The notes below the pieces were generated by a model. It was not told the origin of the DNA. It saw nothing but the letters and a program-made list of their open reading frames with translations, and did not search any database. From Acanthamoeba lenticulata (taxonomy: Eukaryota > Discosea > Longamoebia > Acanthamoebidae): a stretch of DNA of 18,006 nt. Of this stretch, positions 8,998 through 17,688 are shown one piece after another (the first letter of the stretch is position 1; each line of letters opens with the position of its first letter). The stretch lies in NCBI GenBank assembly GCA_002179805.1, contig NAVB01002254.1, forward strand, positions 1 through 18,006, given 5' to 3'. The translations under genes were made by a program, and so were the position numbers.

Positions 8998-10287
8998 ACT
9001 TACATCATAATCTACACCCTGTACTTGTGAATATCCTTTAACAACCAGATGTGCCTTATATTTATTGATTGAACCATCAGCATGTCTCTTGATTTTATAA
9101 ACCCATTTAACACCAACAAGACGACGACCATCAGGGAGTAAAACATAAACCCATGTTCCATTTTGAACATGTGCCATATATTCAGAAGTCATTGCAGCCC
9201 ACCAGGCCTCTGCTTCAGGTGATCTCTTTGCATCACTAAAAGTGTTAGGAGTGCGTGCCTTGTCTTCACTAACGCTGCAAATGAAATTATCATTAAATAT
9301 ATCTGGATTGGGCTTCTGAGGCTGTGATGACCAATGTGGCCCAGGAGGATCATGACCACCATTATTAATCTGAGGTACAACAGGAGCGTCCTCCACAGGC
9401 TCCACGCTGTGCTCCACAGCTCCATCTGCACTCTCAGAGGTGTCTGGTCTCATGACCAGTGTAACGCCAGCGCCCAAGGTAGAGCTTGTAGGCAGGGCGG
9501 CAGGGGATTCCATTTGCTTACTCCCCAGAGTTTTAAGTGACTGAACTACTGGGCTGTTCAGGTTTGGCTTGGCCAAATCAACAGCACCATCTTCAATCAG
9601 ATTGGCAGGAAGGTCAGCACCACTCTCAATAGGCAGGCTGCGGAGCACGACCTCATTGCCAATTGGGCAGCCAATAGACTCATCCAAGGCAGGTGCAACG
9701 CCCCTCAGCCTGCACTCCTGGACTGGAGTGGGCAGGGGCGCAGAGGGTTCAGTAGCAGGAGTGCCACTACCATCCCATACACCAACTGCACCAGTTGCAA
9801 CAACAGTGGAGTCCCAGCAGGCACTATCTTCCAACATGGAAGGGCTGTCTGGTGGACTGTCCATGGTGGTGTCAACATCAGAGCCACCACCGTTGACGCC
9901 AACACCTGGCACCACATCAACCATAGTGTGGCCCCGCATAACACTGGGGGAAACGTCAGCAGGCACACCAACATTAGCATCCTCCACAAATGCTACAGTC
10001 CAGGCCTCAACCACCCAACCACGTACCAGAACACGATGGTAGGAGGAGTTCACACGCCCCTGACCAAGGTATGTGCCACTGACAGAGTGCTGACCAAGTT
10101 TGCCAATATGCTCTTCTAGTGCCAGCCACACTTCAACACAGGTGCCAAAACGACCAAGGTCACCAAAATGACCAATATCGGCACCATCACCCCACAGTGA
10201 CGCTGGTGAGGCACACTCATCATTAGCACGTGTGGGCAGGCGGTTGTTGATATGAACAGCAGTGAGCAAGGCCTCCAACCAAAAACC
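8998..10287 (-). pseudogene. Copia pol, integrase C-terminal part, linker and start of reverse transcriptase
   Basis: Begins just after an in-frame TGA (10288-10290) with WLEALLTAVHINNRLPTRA, the end of the integrase core. The short conserved block that follows (LGTYLGQG, then a segment ending VLVRGWVVEAWTVAFVED) is the copia integrase C-terminal region. About 230 residues of low-conservation linker follow (Pro, Ser, Asp and Gly rich, noticeably GC-richer than the rest). The reverse transcriptase start is then clear: WWAAMTSEYMAHVQNGTWV, VGVKWVYKIKRHADGSINKY, KGYSQVQGVDYD. An open frame continues to 8914 after the one-base insertion, but those last residues are out of frame. Confidence 0.88.
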
Positions 10288-11130
10288 TCAGGCTAAGCTG
10301 CTATTGATGAGCATACACCAAACCATATTCAAAACAGTACGATTAAAACGCTCAGCCACACCATTGTGCTCAGGGGTATGAGCAGTGGTAGGTTTGTGCA
10401 CTATACTGTGCTCTTGCAGGAAACGGTGGAGCGAAACACCAATGTATTCACCACCACAATCACTGCACAAAAAACAGCACTTGCGATCTGGTGGGGCATG
10501 AGCAATATAGTGACGAAAACACTGTTCAACATCAGTTATGCACCCCATGGAGTCAATGACCACCTTGCAGCCTTTCACCGCCAGCCGCGTGGTGGAAATA
10601 AGATTTTTCGCCAATTTCGGCACAAAATAAACAGTATCAATTCTCATACAACAATGACCCCCAGGGCAGGATGCCCAACCATGAACAGACCCACGCCCCT
10701 CAACCAAACATGGGGAGTCATCACCCAAGAGGATGGTCTTTCCTTGAGAGTGCAAATCAACAAAATTATGCAACCAATCTCTGCACCAAGTAACATGGCA
10801 CATAACACCAGAATCTAAAAACCAACAATCATCAACAACAGTAGCTTGCTGTTGTAACATGAGAGCATATTTAGGGAGAACAGCCTCAACAATCGTGTTG
10901 ACCCAATGTACATTATCCTTCCAATCAGCACATAAAGGACAATTAGCCTTGCGATGACCAATCTGCTGACACTTATAGCATTTAATCTTTGCATCTTTCT
11001 CAGCCACATCAGTTTTAGACTTAGCACCCCCTTGGCTCTGGCCCTGTTGTCCATTATACCCACGTGACTTACCCTTGCCATTACCCTTGAAGGCTCCCTT
11101 TTGTCCACAACAATCCGGAGGTTCTCTTTG
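10288..11130 (-). pseudogene. Copia nucleocapsid, protease and truncated integrase
   Basis: In order on the minus strand: a basic Gly/Lys/Gln stretch; a CCHC zinc knuckle CYKCQQIGHRKANC (10939-10980); the protease active site CWFLDSGVMCHVT (catalytic Asp codon near 10813-10815) with ILLGDD and the FVPKLAKNLIS block typical of copia protease ends. Then, directly, SDCGGEYIG (second Asp of the integrase triad, near 10461) and HTPEHNGVAERFNRT (the Glu, near 10353). The His-His-Cys-Cys zinc domain and the first catalytic Asp of integrase, normally between protease and SDxGGE, are absent: a deletion junction lies near 10464-10485. The segment ends in TGA at 10288-10290. Confidence 0.9.
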
Positions 11131-11384
11131 AGCTGTATGAGGATTGCTCCTGCTGTCTGTTGGCACATCTTCTCATATTCTGTTTTCCTGGAGAGGAAAT
11201 TAGCGTCAGACTCATCTTTAACGAGCTCTGGTGCCTTCACTTTTCCAGTAGCATAACCCCACAGCCCTCTCTCCCAAAGGAAAGCAGAAATATTATGACG
11301 CCAAGTTGAGTAACCAGAAGGATCTCTTAAAATATATTTTGAGCTCGTTGTAGGAGTAACGTCAGTAAACATGTTATTCATCAT
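11100..11384 (-). pseudogene. Copia gag, N-terminal remnant
   Basis: Opens with ATG at 11384, six bases past the primer-binding site. The text DPSGYSTWRHNISAFLWERGLWGYATG resembles the start of copia gag (a Trp in the first helix, then a short loop before GLW), followed by YEKMCQQTAGAILIQL. About 95 residues in, similarity stops and the reading moves into another frame that carries the nucleocapsid. Most of the usual capsid region between this point and the zinc knuckle is missing, so a deletion with frame change is inferred near 11110-11140. Confidence 0.75.
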
Positions 11385-11389
11385 TGCGA

Positions 11390-11402
11390 TGGGCCCATAA
11401 CC
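11390..11402 (-). promoter_or_regulatory. Primer-binding site, half-tRNA type (initiator tRNA-Met)
   Basis: GGTTATGGGCCCA on the minus strand, directly abutting the LTR end with no gap. Its complement, TGGGCCCATAACC, is the anticodon arm of eukaryotic initiator tRNA-Met (anticodon CAU inside). Ordinary LTR elements pair with the tRNA 3' end; this one would need a tRNA cut in the anticodon stem, as established for Drosophila copia. Confidence 0.85.
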
Positions 11403-11556
11403 TGTAGAGACGTGCTGTTGAGGTCGAGGAGGAGAAGAGAAGAGGCAGCGAAAAGACGCGCTCTTCTTGCTTTATTAGGTGCTAAGAAACCTATATAGAA
11501 TTTACATGAACTTCCAGTTTGCGCGTGTCCACCATAGACACTTACTTGTTCCAACA
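11403..11556 (-). repeat. 5' LTR of the copia element
   Basis: 154 bp, same length as the left LTR with two mismatches, TG...CA ends. Contains the TATATA box and AATAAA. On the minus strand it is the promoter copy and leads straight into the primer-binding site. Confidence 0.96.
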
Positions 11557-11561
11557 AGAAC
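11557..11561. repeat. Target-site duplication of copia element, right copy
   Basis: AGAAC, identical to 7483-7487. Dropping one copy and the element joins the LINE text ...LLALTF to CPASARVV in frame, confirming the insertion boundaries. Confidence 0.93.
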
Positions 11562-12988
11562 GTGAGCGCAAGCAGGATGGCCAGGACTTCCGCCTTGGTG
11601 GAGGAGTGGCACGTGGGTATGTGCCACGCTCGCGCTGCACCGTTGGCGAAAACCGCAGCCGCTCCCCCCGTGGAGGACTTGGCGTCGTAGGCCCCGTCCA
11701 TGCCTATGTGCATTGCTTGCCCCCCAAAGAGCACTTCGTACGGGAGCGGCACAGGTCGTGCTGGGGCAGCACGGGGACGCACGTAGGCCAGGCCGCGCCG
11801 GCCGTCAGAAAGCGCGCAGATGGCCCTGTAGAGGAACTTCTCCAGCTTGTTGCGCCAGCGTGGCGTGAGGCCCGTGGCGGTGAAGGCAGGGTCCAGGGCA
11901 GGCGTGGCTACCAGGTCGCTGGGCAGGACTGGCACTCCGCTGGCCATCTTGTCTAGGAGCAGGGTGGTTCCTCCCTCGCCCAGTCGGAACCAGCCGGAGA
12001 TGCGGCTCACGGCCACGGTGCCAGCATTGGCCAGGAGGTTGACCAGTGGCTGGGTACGGCTGCGTGGCAGGCCCGCCGCCAGGAAGAGCTGCTTGGCGGT
12101 GAGCGTGCTCCATGGCAGCTGCTCGTGCCTTCTGGACAGCTGCAGGCCAAACTTGATGGCCAGCGCGGCCACTTGTCTGACGCCTGGGGGGAAGTATCGC
12201 CACGTGGCCGCCGGCACTCTGCGCTTGGAGAACAGGGCGTATCCCTCATAGGCCGCGTTGCCCAGGTCGTGTAGCATGAGGCCGGTGGAGAGCGCACAGT
12301 ATTGGTCCGGGCCGTTGAGCGCCCAATACAGGCCGTGGACAAGTCTGGCGTTGGCTGCAGTCTGCAGGTGTGTGATGCTGAAGCCAGTGAGGCTCTTGTT
12401 GGTACAGGGTGCCCGGTGGTGTACACCAGCACTAGCGCTAGGCCACAGGAGGGCCTGCGTGGCTGCGACTTGGAGCTGCTTGGTCCAGTGGTCCTCGAAG
12501 GGCACCAGGTCAGCCGCGTAGAGGATCTTGCCAAAGGCGTTGTAGTTGACAATGTTGGCCTTAGCCACTAGTGGCGCCTGCTTCTGGCTGAGGGCGCTAA
12601 GCACTGCTTGGACTGGGCCATCGAGCTGCTCTTGTTGGTGCCACTTCAACGTGGTGGAGAGGTGGTACCCCAGCAAGCGGAAAGGCTGCCCAGGGGGGAC
12701 AAGCAGTAGCAGCAGGCGGCCAGTAGGCATGGCAACCATGGGTGGCGGTGGGGCGCGGTCGTCTGGGTGCCAGTAGGTAAAGATACACTTAGCAACATTG
12801 AGGCGCTGGCCATACACAGAGAGGAAGGTGGTGAAGTGGTCCAGGAGCGCTTGGAGCTTGTGTAGGATGTGCGAGTAGAGCGTGGTGTCATCCACATAAC
12901 CTGAGAGGCAGGCATTGTCAAGGGGGTGGGGGAGGCAGGAGGAGGTGGTGGCCATGAGCGGGTAACCCAGGCCTAGCATGCTCACCCA
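11557..12988 (-). pseudogene. LINE ORF2, second half of reverse transcriptase and start of RNase H
   Basis: An open segment beginning after an in-frame TGA (12989-12991). GYVDDTTLYS (12887-12901) is the catalytic YxDD box; FRLLGYHLSTTLKW is the following LG block. A long thumb/connection region follows, then the RNase H start: HIGMDGAYDAKSSTGGAAAV (first Asp) and SSTKAEVLAILLALTF (Glu). The copia element cuts the text right after this Glu block, before the next catalytic Asp, which lies at the far side near 7460. The reading then runs through the LTR without a stop as far as 11381, but that extension is not LINE coding. Confidence 0.9.
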
Positions 12989-13248
12989 TCAGAAGAACAT
13001 GTCAAGGTAGGAGATATATTTGCCCAGGCTAGCTCCGCAGCCCTCCTGGCACCCATTGTAGATGCTGTAGGGCTGCATGTGGCCAAAGGCGGTGCAGATG
13101 GTGCTGGAAGCATTGTTCTGCAGCAGCTCATGCAGGGAGACGAATGCTTTGCTGCAGCCCAGGTCTTGGAGGGCATGTGTGAATCCAGTATAGGGGGTGG
13201 TGGGGTAGGCCTTGGTGATGTCCAGCTGTGCAATGTACACACCGCCTT
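12989..13248 (-). pseudogene. LINE ORF2, reverse transcriptase palm (first catalytic Asp)
   Basis: VYIAQLDITKAYPTTPY is the block holding the first catalytic Asp (usually LDxxKAYD), and GCQEGCG corresponds to the QGxP-type block. The segment ends at TGA (12989-12991), which lies inside the reverse transcriptase between that block and YVDD, so it is a disabling lesion unless read through. The upstream blocks are in another frame, so a one- or two-base change near 13240-13260 separates them. Confidence 0.85.
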
Positions 13249-14216
13249 GCCATCAGTGTGTGTGGGAGGATGTTGGTGAGCAACTGGACCTTGTGCACGC
13301 ATGTGCGCCCCAGCTGCAATCCACCCATGCACTCAAAGTACAGGTTGCACTCCTCCATGGCCGCAGTGAGGCGCCTGCTGAGGGTGGAGGTGATCAGCTT
13401 GTACGGTGAGCGGAGCAGTATGATGCCGCAGTAGTTGTTGAGGTCCACGTCAAGCCCGCTCTTGTGGGAGAGCACCAGCTCACCCATCTTGAAGTAGTGC
13501 AGGTCATGGCAGTCCACCACAATGGTGTTCAGCAGGCCCCAGAGGAAGGCAAGGGTAGCATCAGGCATGACACGAAGGATGGGGTACTGGATGCAGTCCA
13601 GGCTGGGGGCCGTATCCCCCCCTATATTGTCCTTGATGTCAGCCAACATGAGCAGCCCAGCCATGGTGTCATGGTGCGCAAAGCCATGGAGCCGTTGTTG
13701 AACAGGGCCCACAATGCTTGGATCCCACCAAGGCATGCTGACGTTGGCAGGCAAATCCAGGGGGGTGCCAAGGGCGGCAAAGTGCTGCACCTGGCGCGCC
13801 ATGACATCCTTGTGAAGGATGAGGAGGCGCTTGTCTGTGTCTAGCAGCACCCTAGGGGCAGGTGAGTAGCGGGATGGGCTGCCCAGCAAGCGTCTGAGCT
13901 CCTTGGAGTTGCATGCACTTTCCCCTTCCAGTGCTGCCAGGTAGGCTGTGAAGCTGGCCTCTTTGGTTTTGTGCAATGCTGCGCGCAAGAGGGTTCTCCA
14001 GTGGTTGGCCTTGGCGTTGAAGAGGCCCAGCCAGGCGGCAGGGTTGTTGGCATCTGTGTAGAGGGGGAAGTCTTCTGCCACAGCTGATGGTGGGGGTGTG
14101 GACAACAGCCGGCAGCAGTAGGCGACGGCATGGCTGTTGAGTCGGATGGGGCCTGTGTGGTGGAGGTCCAGCGACAGTGCCACCCTTCTGGCCTGCCTCG
14201 CCCAAGTGGTACACAT
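13241..14216 (-). pseudogene. LINE ORF2, N-terminal half of reverse transcriptase
   Basis: Carries early reverse transcriptase blocks of LINE type: IQYPILRVMPDATLAFLWGL with LLNTIV, the LVLSHKSGLDVDLNNYCGI block (usual text: hKsG...NYRgI), LLRSPYKLITSTLSRRL, and GGLQLGRTCVHKVQLL (usual GFr-gRsc). The part before 13900 is the linker between endonuclease and reverse transcriptase (TDANNPAAWLGLFNAKANHWRTLL). An open frame continues to 13128, but past about 13240 the conserved text moves to a different frame. At its upstream end the frame change lies near 14216-14283. Confidence 0.85.
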
Positions 14217-14473
14217 CAGCCACTCTGATGTGTTGGAGCCTGCTCAAAGGGGGTGTGCCATTGGAACTTGTTGTATGAGGCAACTTGCCTGGTAGGGTAG
14301 ACCTTGGCTACAAGATCTGTAGCTAGCTTGGAAAAGGCCACCATGCCTTCTTCAAACTTGGCTACCCTGGCAGCAGCACTTTTGGGTGGCAATGGGTCTG
14401 CTGTGAAGGTGTCCCAGAAAGAAGGCTCCATGCCACCACTCCACCCAGCACACACTTTTTGAAATTTCAGCAC
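14216..14473 (-). pseudogene. LINE ORF2, linker between endonuclease and reverse transcriptase
   Basis: In the same frame as the endonuclease but separated from it by TGA at 14474-14476; ends in TGA at 14216-14218. About 85 residues without recognisable motif (MEPSFWDTFTADPLPPK, FSKLATDLVAKVYP). The position and the lack of any alternative frame with better text support its being ORF2 linker. Its closing TGA overlaps an ATG (TGATG) that opens the next frame. Confidence 0.6.
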
Positions 14474-15478
14474 TCAGGCCTCATTGGCTGTGTCAATGTA
14501 GAGGAACAGCAGGAGCCTGAAGTGGATGGAGGGGCAACAGACAGTGTTGAGGGTGCTAAGATCAAGGTTGACGGTGATGGGGTTGTGGTTGGCTGCAAGC
14601 CCATGGATGGTGGCGATGGAGGCATTGATGAGCCCTGACGTGAAGGTGGTGAATACGTAATCTATTCTGGAAGTGTATCCGTTGCTGCAGGTGAACATGG
14701 GGTGGCGCTGGATGTTGAGACCAGGCTGGCTGACCTTGACCAGGTCATGTAGCTCATATGGGAGGTCGGCAACAAACTGGCGCAGCACAAAGCAGTCTTG
14801 CCCACCTGGCTGGTCACAGTACACATCCAAGGGGCCCATCTTGCTGTTGCAGTCTCCATCCAGGATGAGGTAGTCCTTGTCACCATCATCAAGCACACTG
14901 TGCAGGAGGCGGAAAAAGGGCTCTTTGTTACCACCGGCCGGGGTGTAGATGCTGACAATGCACAGGGGCAGGGGGGGGCCAGTGGGCCTGCTGAAGAGGG
15001 CAGTCATTTCTACAAGGCATCCAGCCAGTTGGGGAGGCACAATGGAGAGACCAGTGGGGATGTCTTCCCTGGTAAAGATGGCCATGCCACCACAGCCAAC
15101 CTTGTCAAAGCAGGAAAGGGGTGTGGAGCTATAGTGCCCCTTGAAGCCAGCCAGCCTGAGCTCCTTGCCAGGCTGCCACTTCATCTCAGAGATACAGATG
15201 ATGTTGGCCTTGATACAGGACACATGCTTTCTCAGTTCCTCAAGCTTGGCCATGTTGGTGAGGCCGTTGGCGTTGAGGAAGAGGATCACCAGCACAGTGA
15301 TAGTGAGGGCGGCAGGCGTGGTGGGCACAGGCACTGTGGCGCTCACAGCATAGACAGGGTGAGTGTGGAAGGCTATGATTGAGAAGAGGAGGAGCAGGGC
15401 TGGCGGGATGCGGAGTGCCCACCTCCACCTGGTGCAGCCGCCTGAGCGGGGCCAGCAAGGTGGGGGTGGGCTACGCCA
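14474..15478 (-). pseudogene. LINE ORF2, apurinic-type endonuclease domain
   Basis: Cuts the target DNA to start first-strand synthesis in LINE elements. Motifs visible, counting from the GTG at 15346: LNANGL (about 24-29), ISEMKW with the catalytic Glu (about 54), SIYTPAG (about 132), LILDGDCNSKMG with Asp-x-Asn (about 165-167), RIDYVF with Asp (about 219), and AANHNP (about 243) at the place of the usual Ser-Asp-His, where Asp reads Asn. The frame is the same as that of ORF1's second half and is open back to the TGA at 15479. It has no ATG before NMAKLEE, so its start is unclear. It ends at an in-frame TGA (14474-14476). Confidence 0.88.
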
Positions 15479-17688
15479 TCAGATGTTGGGCTGGCTAGGG
15501 CCAGCAGAGTCATTGATGAGGGTTGGGCTGTCGTCCAGCAAAGAGAGGACGCCATCTGGGTCGCCATCAGCGCCCCAGCACGGTTTCTTCTTGGCTGAAG
15601 GGGAGTCTAGATCCATGTCATCACTCACAGGTGGCTTGGCTATGGGGCGTCCAGCGAGTCTAGCAGAGCGGCAAATGACCATGGTGAGGGGAGGGGCCTG
15701 GCACTTGTCTACTACTGTGGGGGGGAGGGGTGGGAGGGCAGTGAAAAGCGTCCCTGTGGTTGGCGCTGGTGCTGGCGCAGGCGCCTCAGGTGACGCCCAA
15801 CCAAGGATGTCATCCAGTATGGAGTTGTCGATTGGTGCAGCAGTCGGGCCAGCAGTGGTCATTGGTGCTGGCAGGTCGTCAGGGGCGCGGCGCAGCGCCG
15901 GCAGGTCGCAGCAGGAGGGGGCGTTGCAGGCGGCCAAAGAGCAGGCCACACTTACTACACTGGCATAAGTGGTGTCACAGGTGGTTATGGGTGGGGGCAG
16001 CAAGCATGGCGTGGCAGCAGGGGGCAGGGCTCTGGCGCTGCTGAGCAAGGTCATGCTGCGGAGGGAGGCCTCACAGTGGTGGGCCAACATAGCTTCCAGC
16101 TCGCACTTCTGGCGCTCCAGGTTGGGGGGGGGTGCGCGCCCTTGCGCCACGCAGATGAGTAGGACGTTTTCCTTAGAGCATATCTGGTCAGTGATCATTT
16201 GATGGAGTATGGACGCCATGGCCGTGAGGAAGGTAGACTGGGTGTGCTCAACAGCAGACTGGATGCCTGTGATGGTACCAGCAAGCTGCTGGTGCATGGC
16301 CAAGAGTTCTGCCTGGTTGGCCTGGCGGTTGTCTTCATACTGGCGCCACCTGTCGTCCGGGGTCTCTCGCAGGGGGGGGGGCCATTGCCCTTGCCCCCAT
16401 TGCCTCTGGAGTTACCGCGGAGTGGGCTGCCAGCCCCTTGCTTGGTAGAGCTGCCACGGTCGTTGAACTGCCTTGTGAGGCAAGCGGTGACTGGGTTGCC
16501 TCCAATGAAGAAGGGGGTGAGCCGGCGGATGGTGAACTCGCTCTTGGCCCTGGAGCCATAGGAGAAGAAGAGGCCCTTGTTGGTGCGGTCCATGTGGATG
16601 TACTTGGGCGACAGGTCAGCCTGGCTGCCGTCTGGCTCCGTCCAGGCCTGCTTGAATGTCACTTCTTGCTCAAAGTCCTTGGTGCCTTTGTTCCAGATCC
16701 ACTGCGGGACTGGGAACATGGCAACCTCGTGTGGCTCCGCCATGACGTAGAACACCTTCTGCGTGAAGGTGAGGAGAGTGCCCTTCCACTGCATGGACCC
16801 GGCCTTCATGATGGCCGCCACGTCCACTGTAGTGGCTGTGTTGATGATGGCAAAGGTGTTGCCCATGTACATGTCGAAGATGTCTGCTAGCACGGAGACC
16901 GCGTCCCGGAGCTGGTCCTTGGCGGCGTTGGTGTCGCCCACGTAGGGGGAGGGGTCGTATTTTACAGTGATCGTGCACGTGGGCTCCACCCCCTGGCTGA
17001 GGACACGCCAGTGGGCCTCCACTCCCGGTCTGGGCGTAGCGGCGAGGTCGGCCAGGATGGCCATGCCTTGCTCAACGTGGTCGAGGTGCAGTATGGCGCC
17101 AGCCTGGCGTCCACCCGGGCGGAATAGGAGGGGCTCGAAGTAGGATCCTGGGGGCATGCTGCCCCTTCCCAGCAGGAGCGCGAGCTGGTCGTCATTGGTG
17201 ATGGGGCCGTTGTGGTGGATGACGAGCTCACACCCTTCGTCGGCCACCTGGTTGTAGAGGCCTGGCGGCGGGACGCGCTCAGCGGCAGCGGGCGGCGTGG
17301 CCGGGGTCGGGCCAGCCGTTGGGATCTGGGTGATTCTGGTGAAGTCGTCTCTCCTCGGGGAGTAGACCGCCCGGTCGAGCCTGGTGAAGGCCGCCCACTT
17401 GGGCGCAAAGCCCGGGATGAGGGTAGCAGTGTCGCTGGGGACTATGATGTCCATCGAGGTGAGGTCAGAGAGGTCACGGACGCGCAGGAGGAGCTGGGTG
17501 ACGCGGTCGATGCGGTTGGCGTCGGCCAGCACAACAGCAAGGACCTGGTAGGAGGCCGCGCCTTTGACGAGACGGCCATCCTCCGGTGCGGCACTGGCGA
17601 CGAGGCTGGAGACGTTAACTGAGTAGGCGCAGGCCTCCATGTTGAGGCTAGCCGGGTCAGCGGTGGTCGCGTAGCTAAGGGGCTCCAT
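15479..17688 (-). pseudogene. LINE ORF1, with frameshift in a C10 run
   Basis: Two overlapping open frames make up ORF1. The first runs from the first ATG in frame (17688; open back to a TTG at 17877) to the G10/C10 run at 16372-16381. From there the plausible text continues in another frame (a Gln-rich, coiled-coil-like stretch, MHQQLAGTITGIQSAVEHTQ) to TGA at 15479-15481. I recognise no CCHC knuckle. The first half has an undefined domain (TCTITVKYDPSPYVGDTNAAK to QWIWNKGTKDFEQEV, about 16680-16980), a Gly/Asn/Lys patch before the C run, and the second half is Pro/Ala-rich with a basic AKKKPC patch. By position it should be the RNA-binding protein of the element. The frameshift may be slippage or a sequencing error. 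Confidence 0.7.

Larger units (their letters stand above)
7488..11556 (-). mobile_element. Ty1/copia LTR retrotransposon, defective, nested in the LINE
   Basis: 4,069 bp with paired 154-bp LTRs, 5-bp target duplication, tRNA-type primer site, short polypurine run, and the copia order gag, protease, integrase, reverse transcriptase, RNase H on the minus strand. That order (integrase before reverse transcriptase) separates copia from gypsy elements. Typical copia elements are about 5 kb; this copy lacks part of gag and the first half of integrase. Further damage: TGA at 10288-10290, a one-base insertion near 9002, and a small deletion with frame change near 8232-8253. The interior, especially 7700-9300, is clearly more AT-rich than the LINE around it. 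It cannot make its own proteins as it stands. Confidence 0.95.

Noticed and set aside
8996..9008. A spliceosomal intron starting at GTAAGT in the copia reverse transcriptase
   Set aside because: Conserved text resumes within a few bases. A single extra base explains the frame change.
11381..11556. LTR-coded residues as a genuine part of the LINE protein
   Set aside because: The same residues appear at both LTRs and are explained by the inserted repeat, not by LINE coding.
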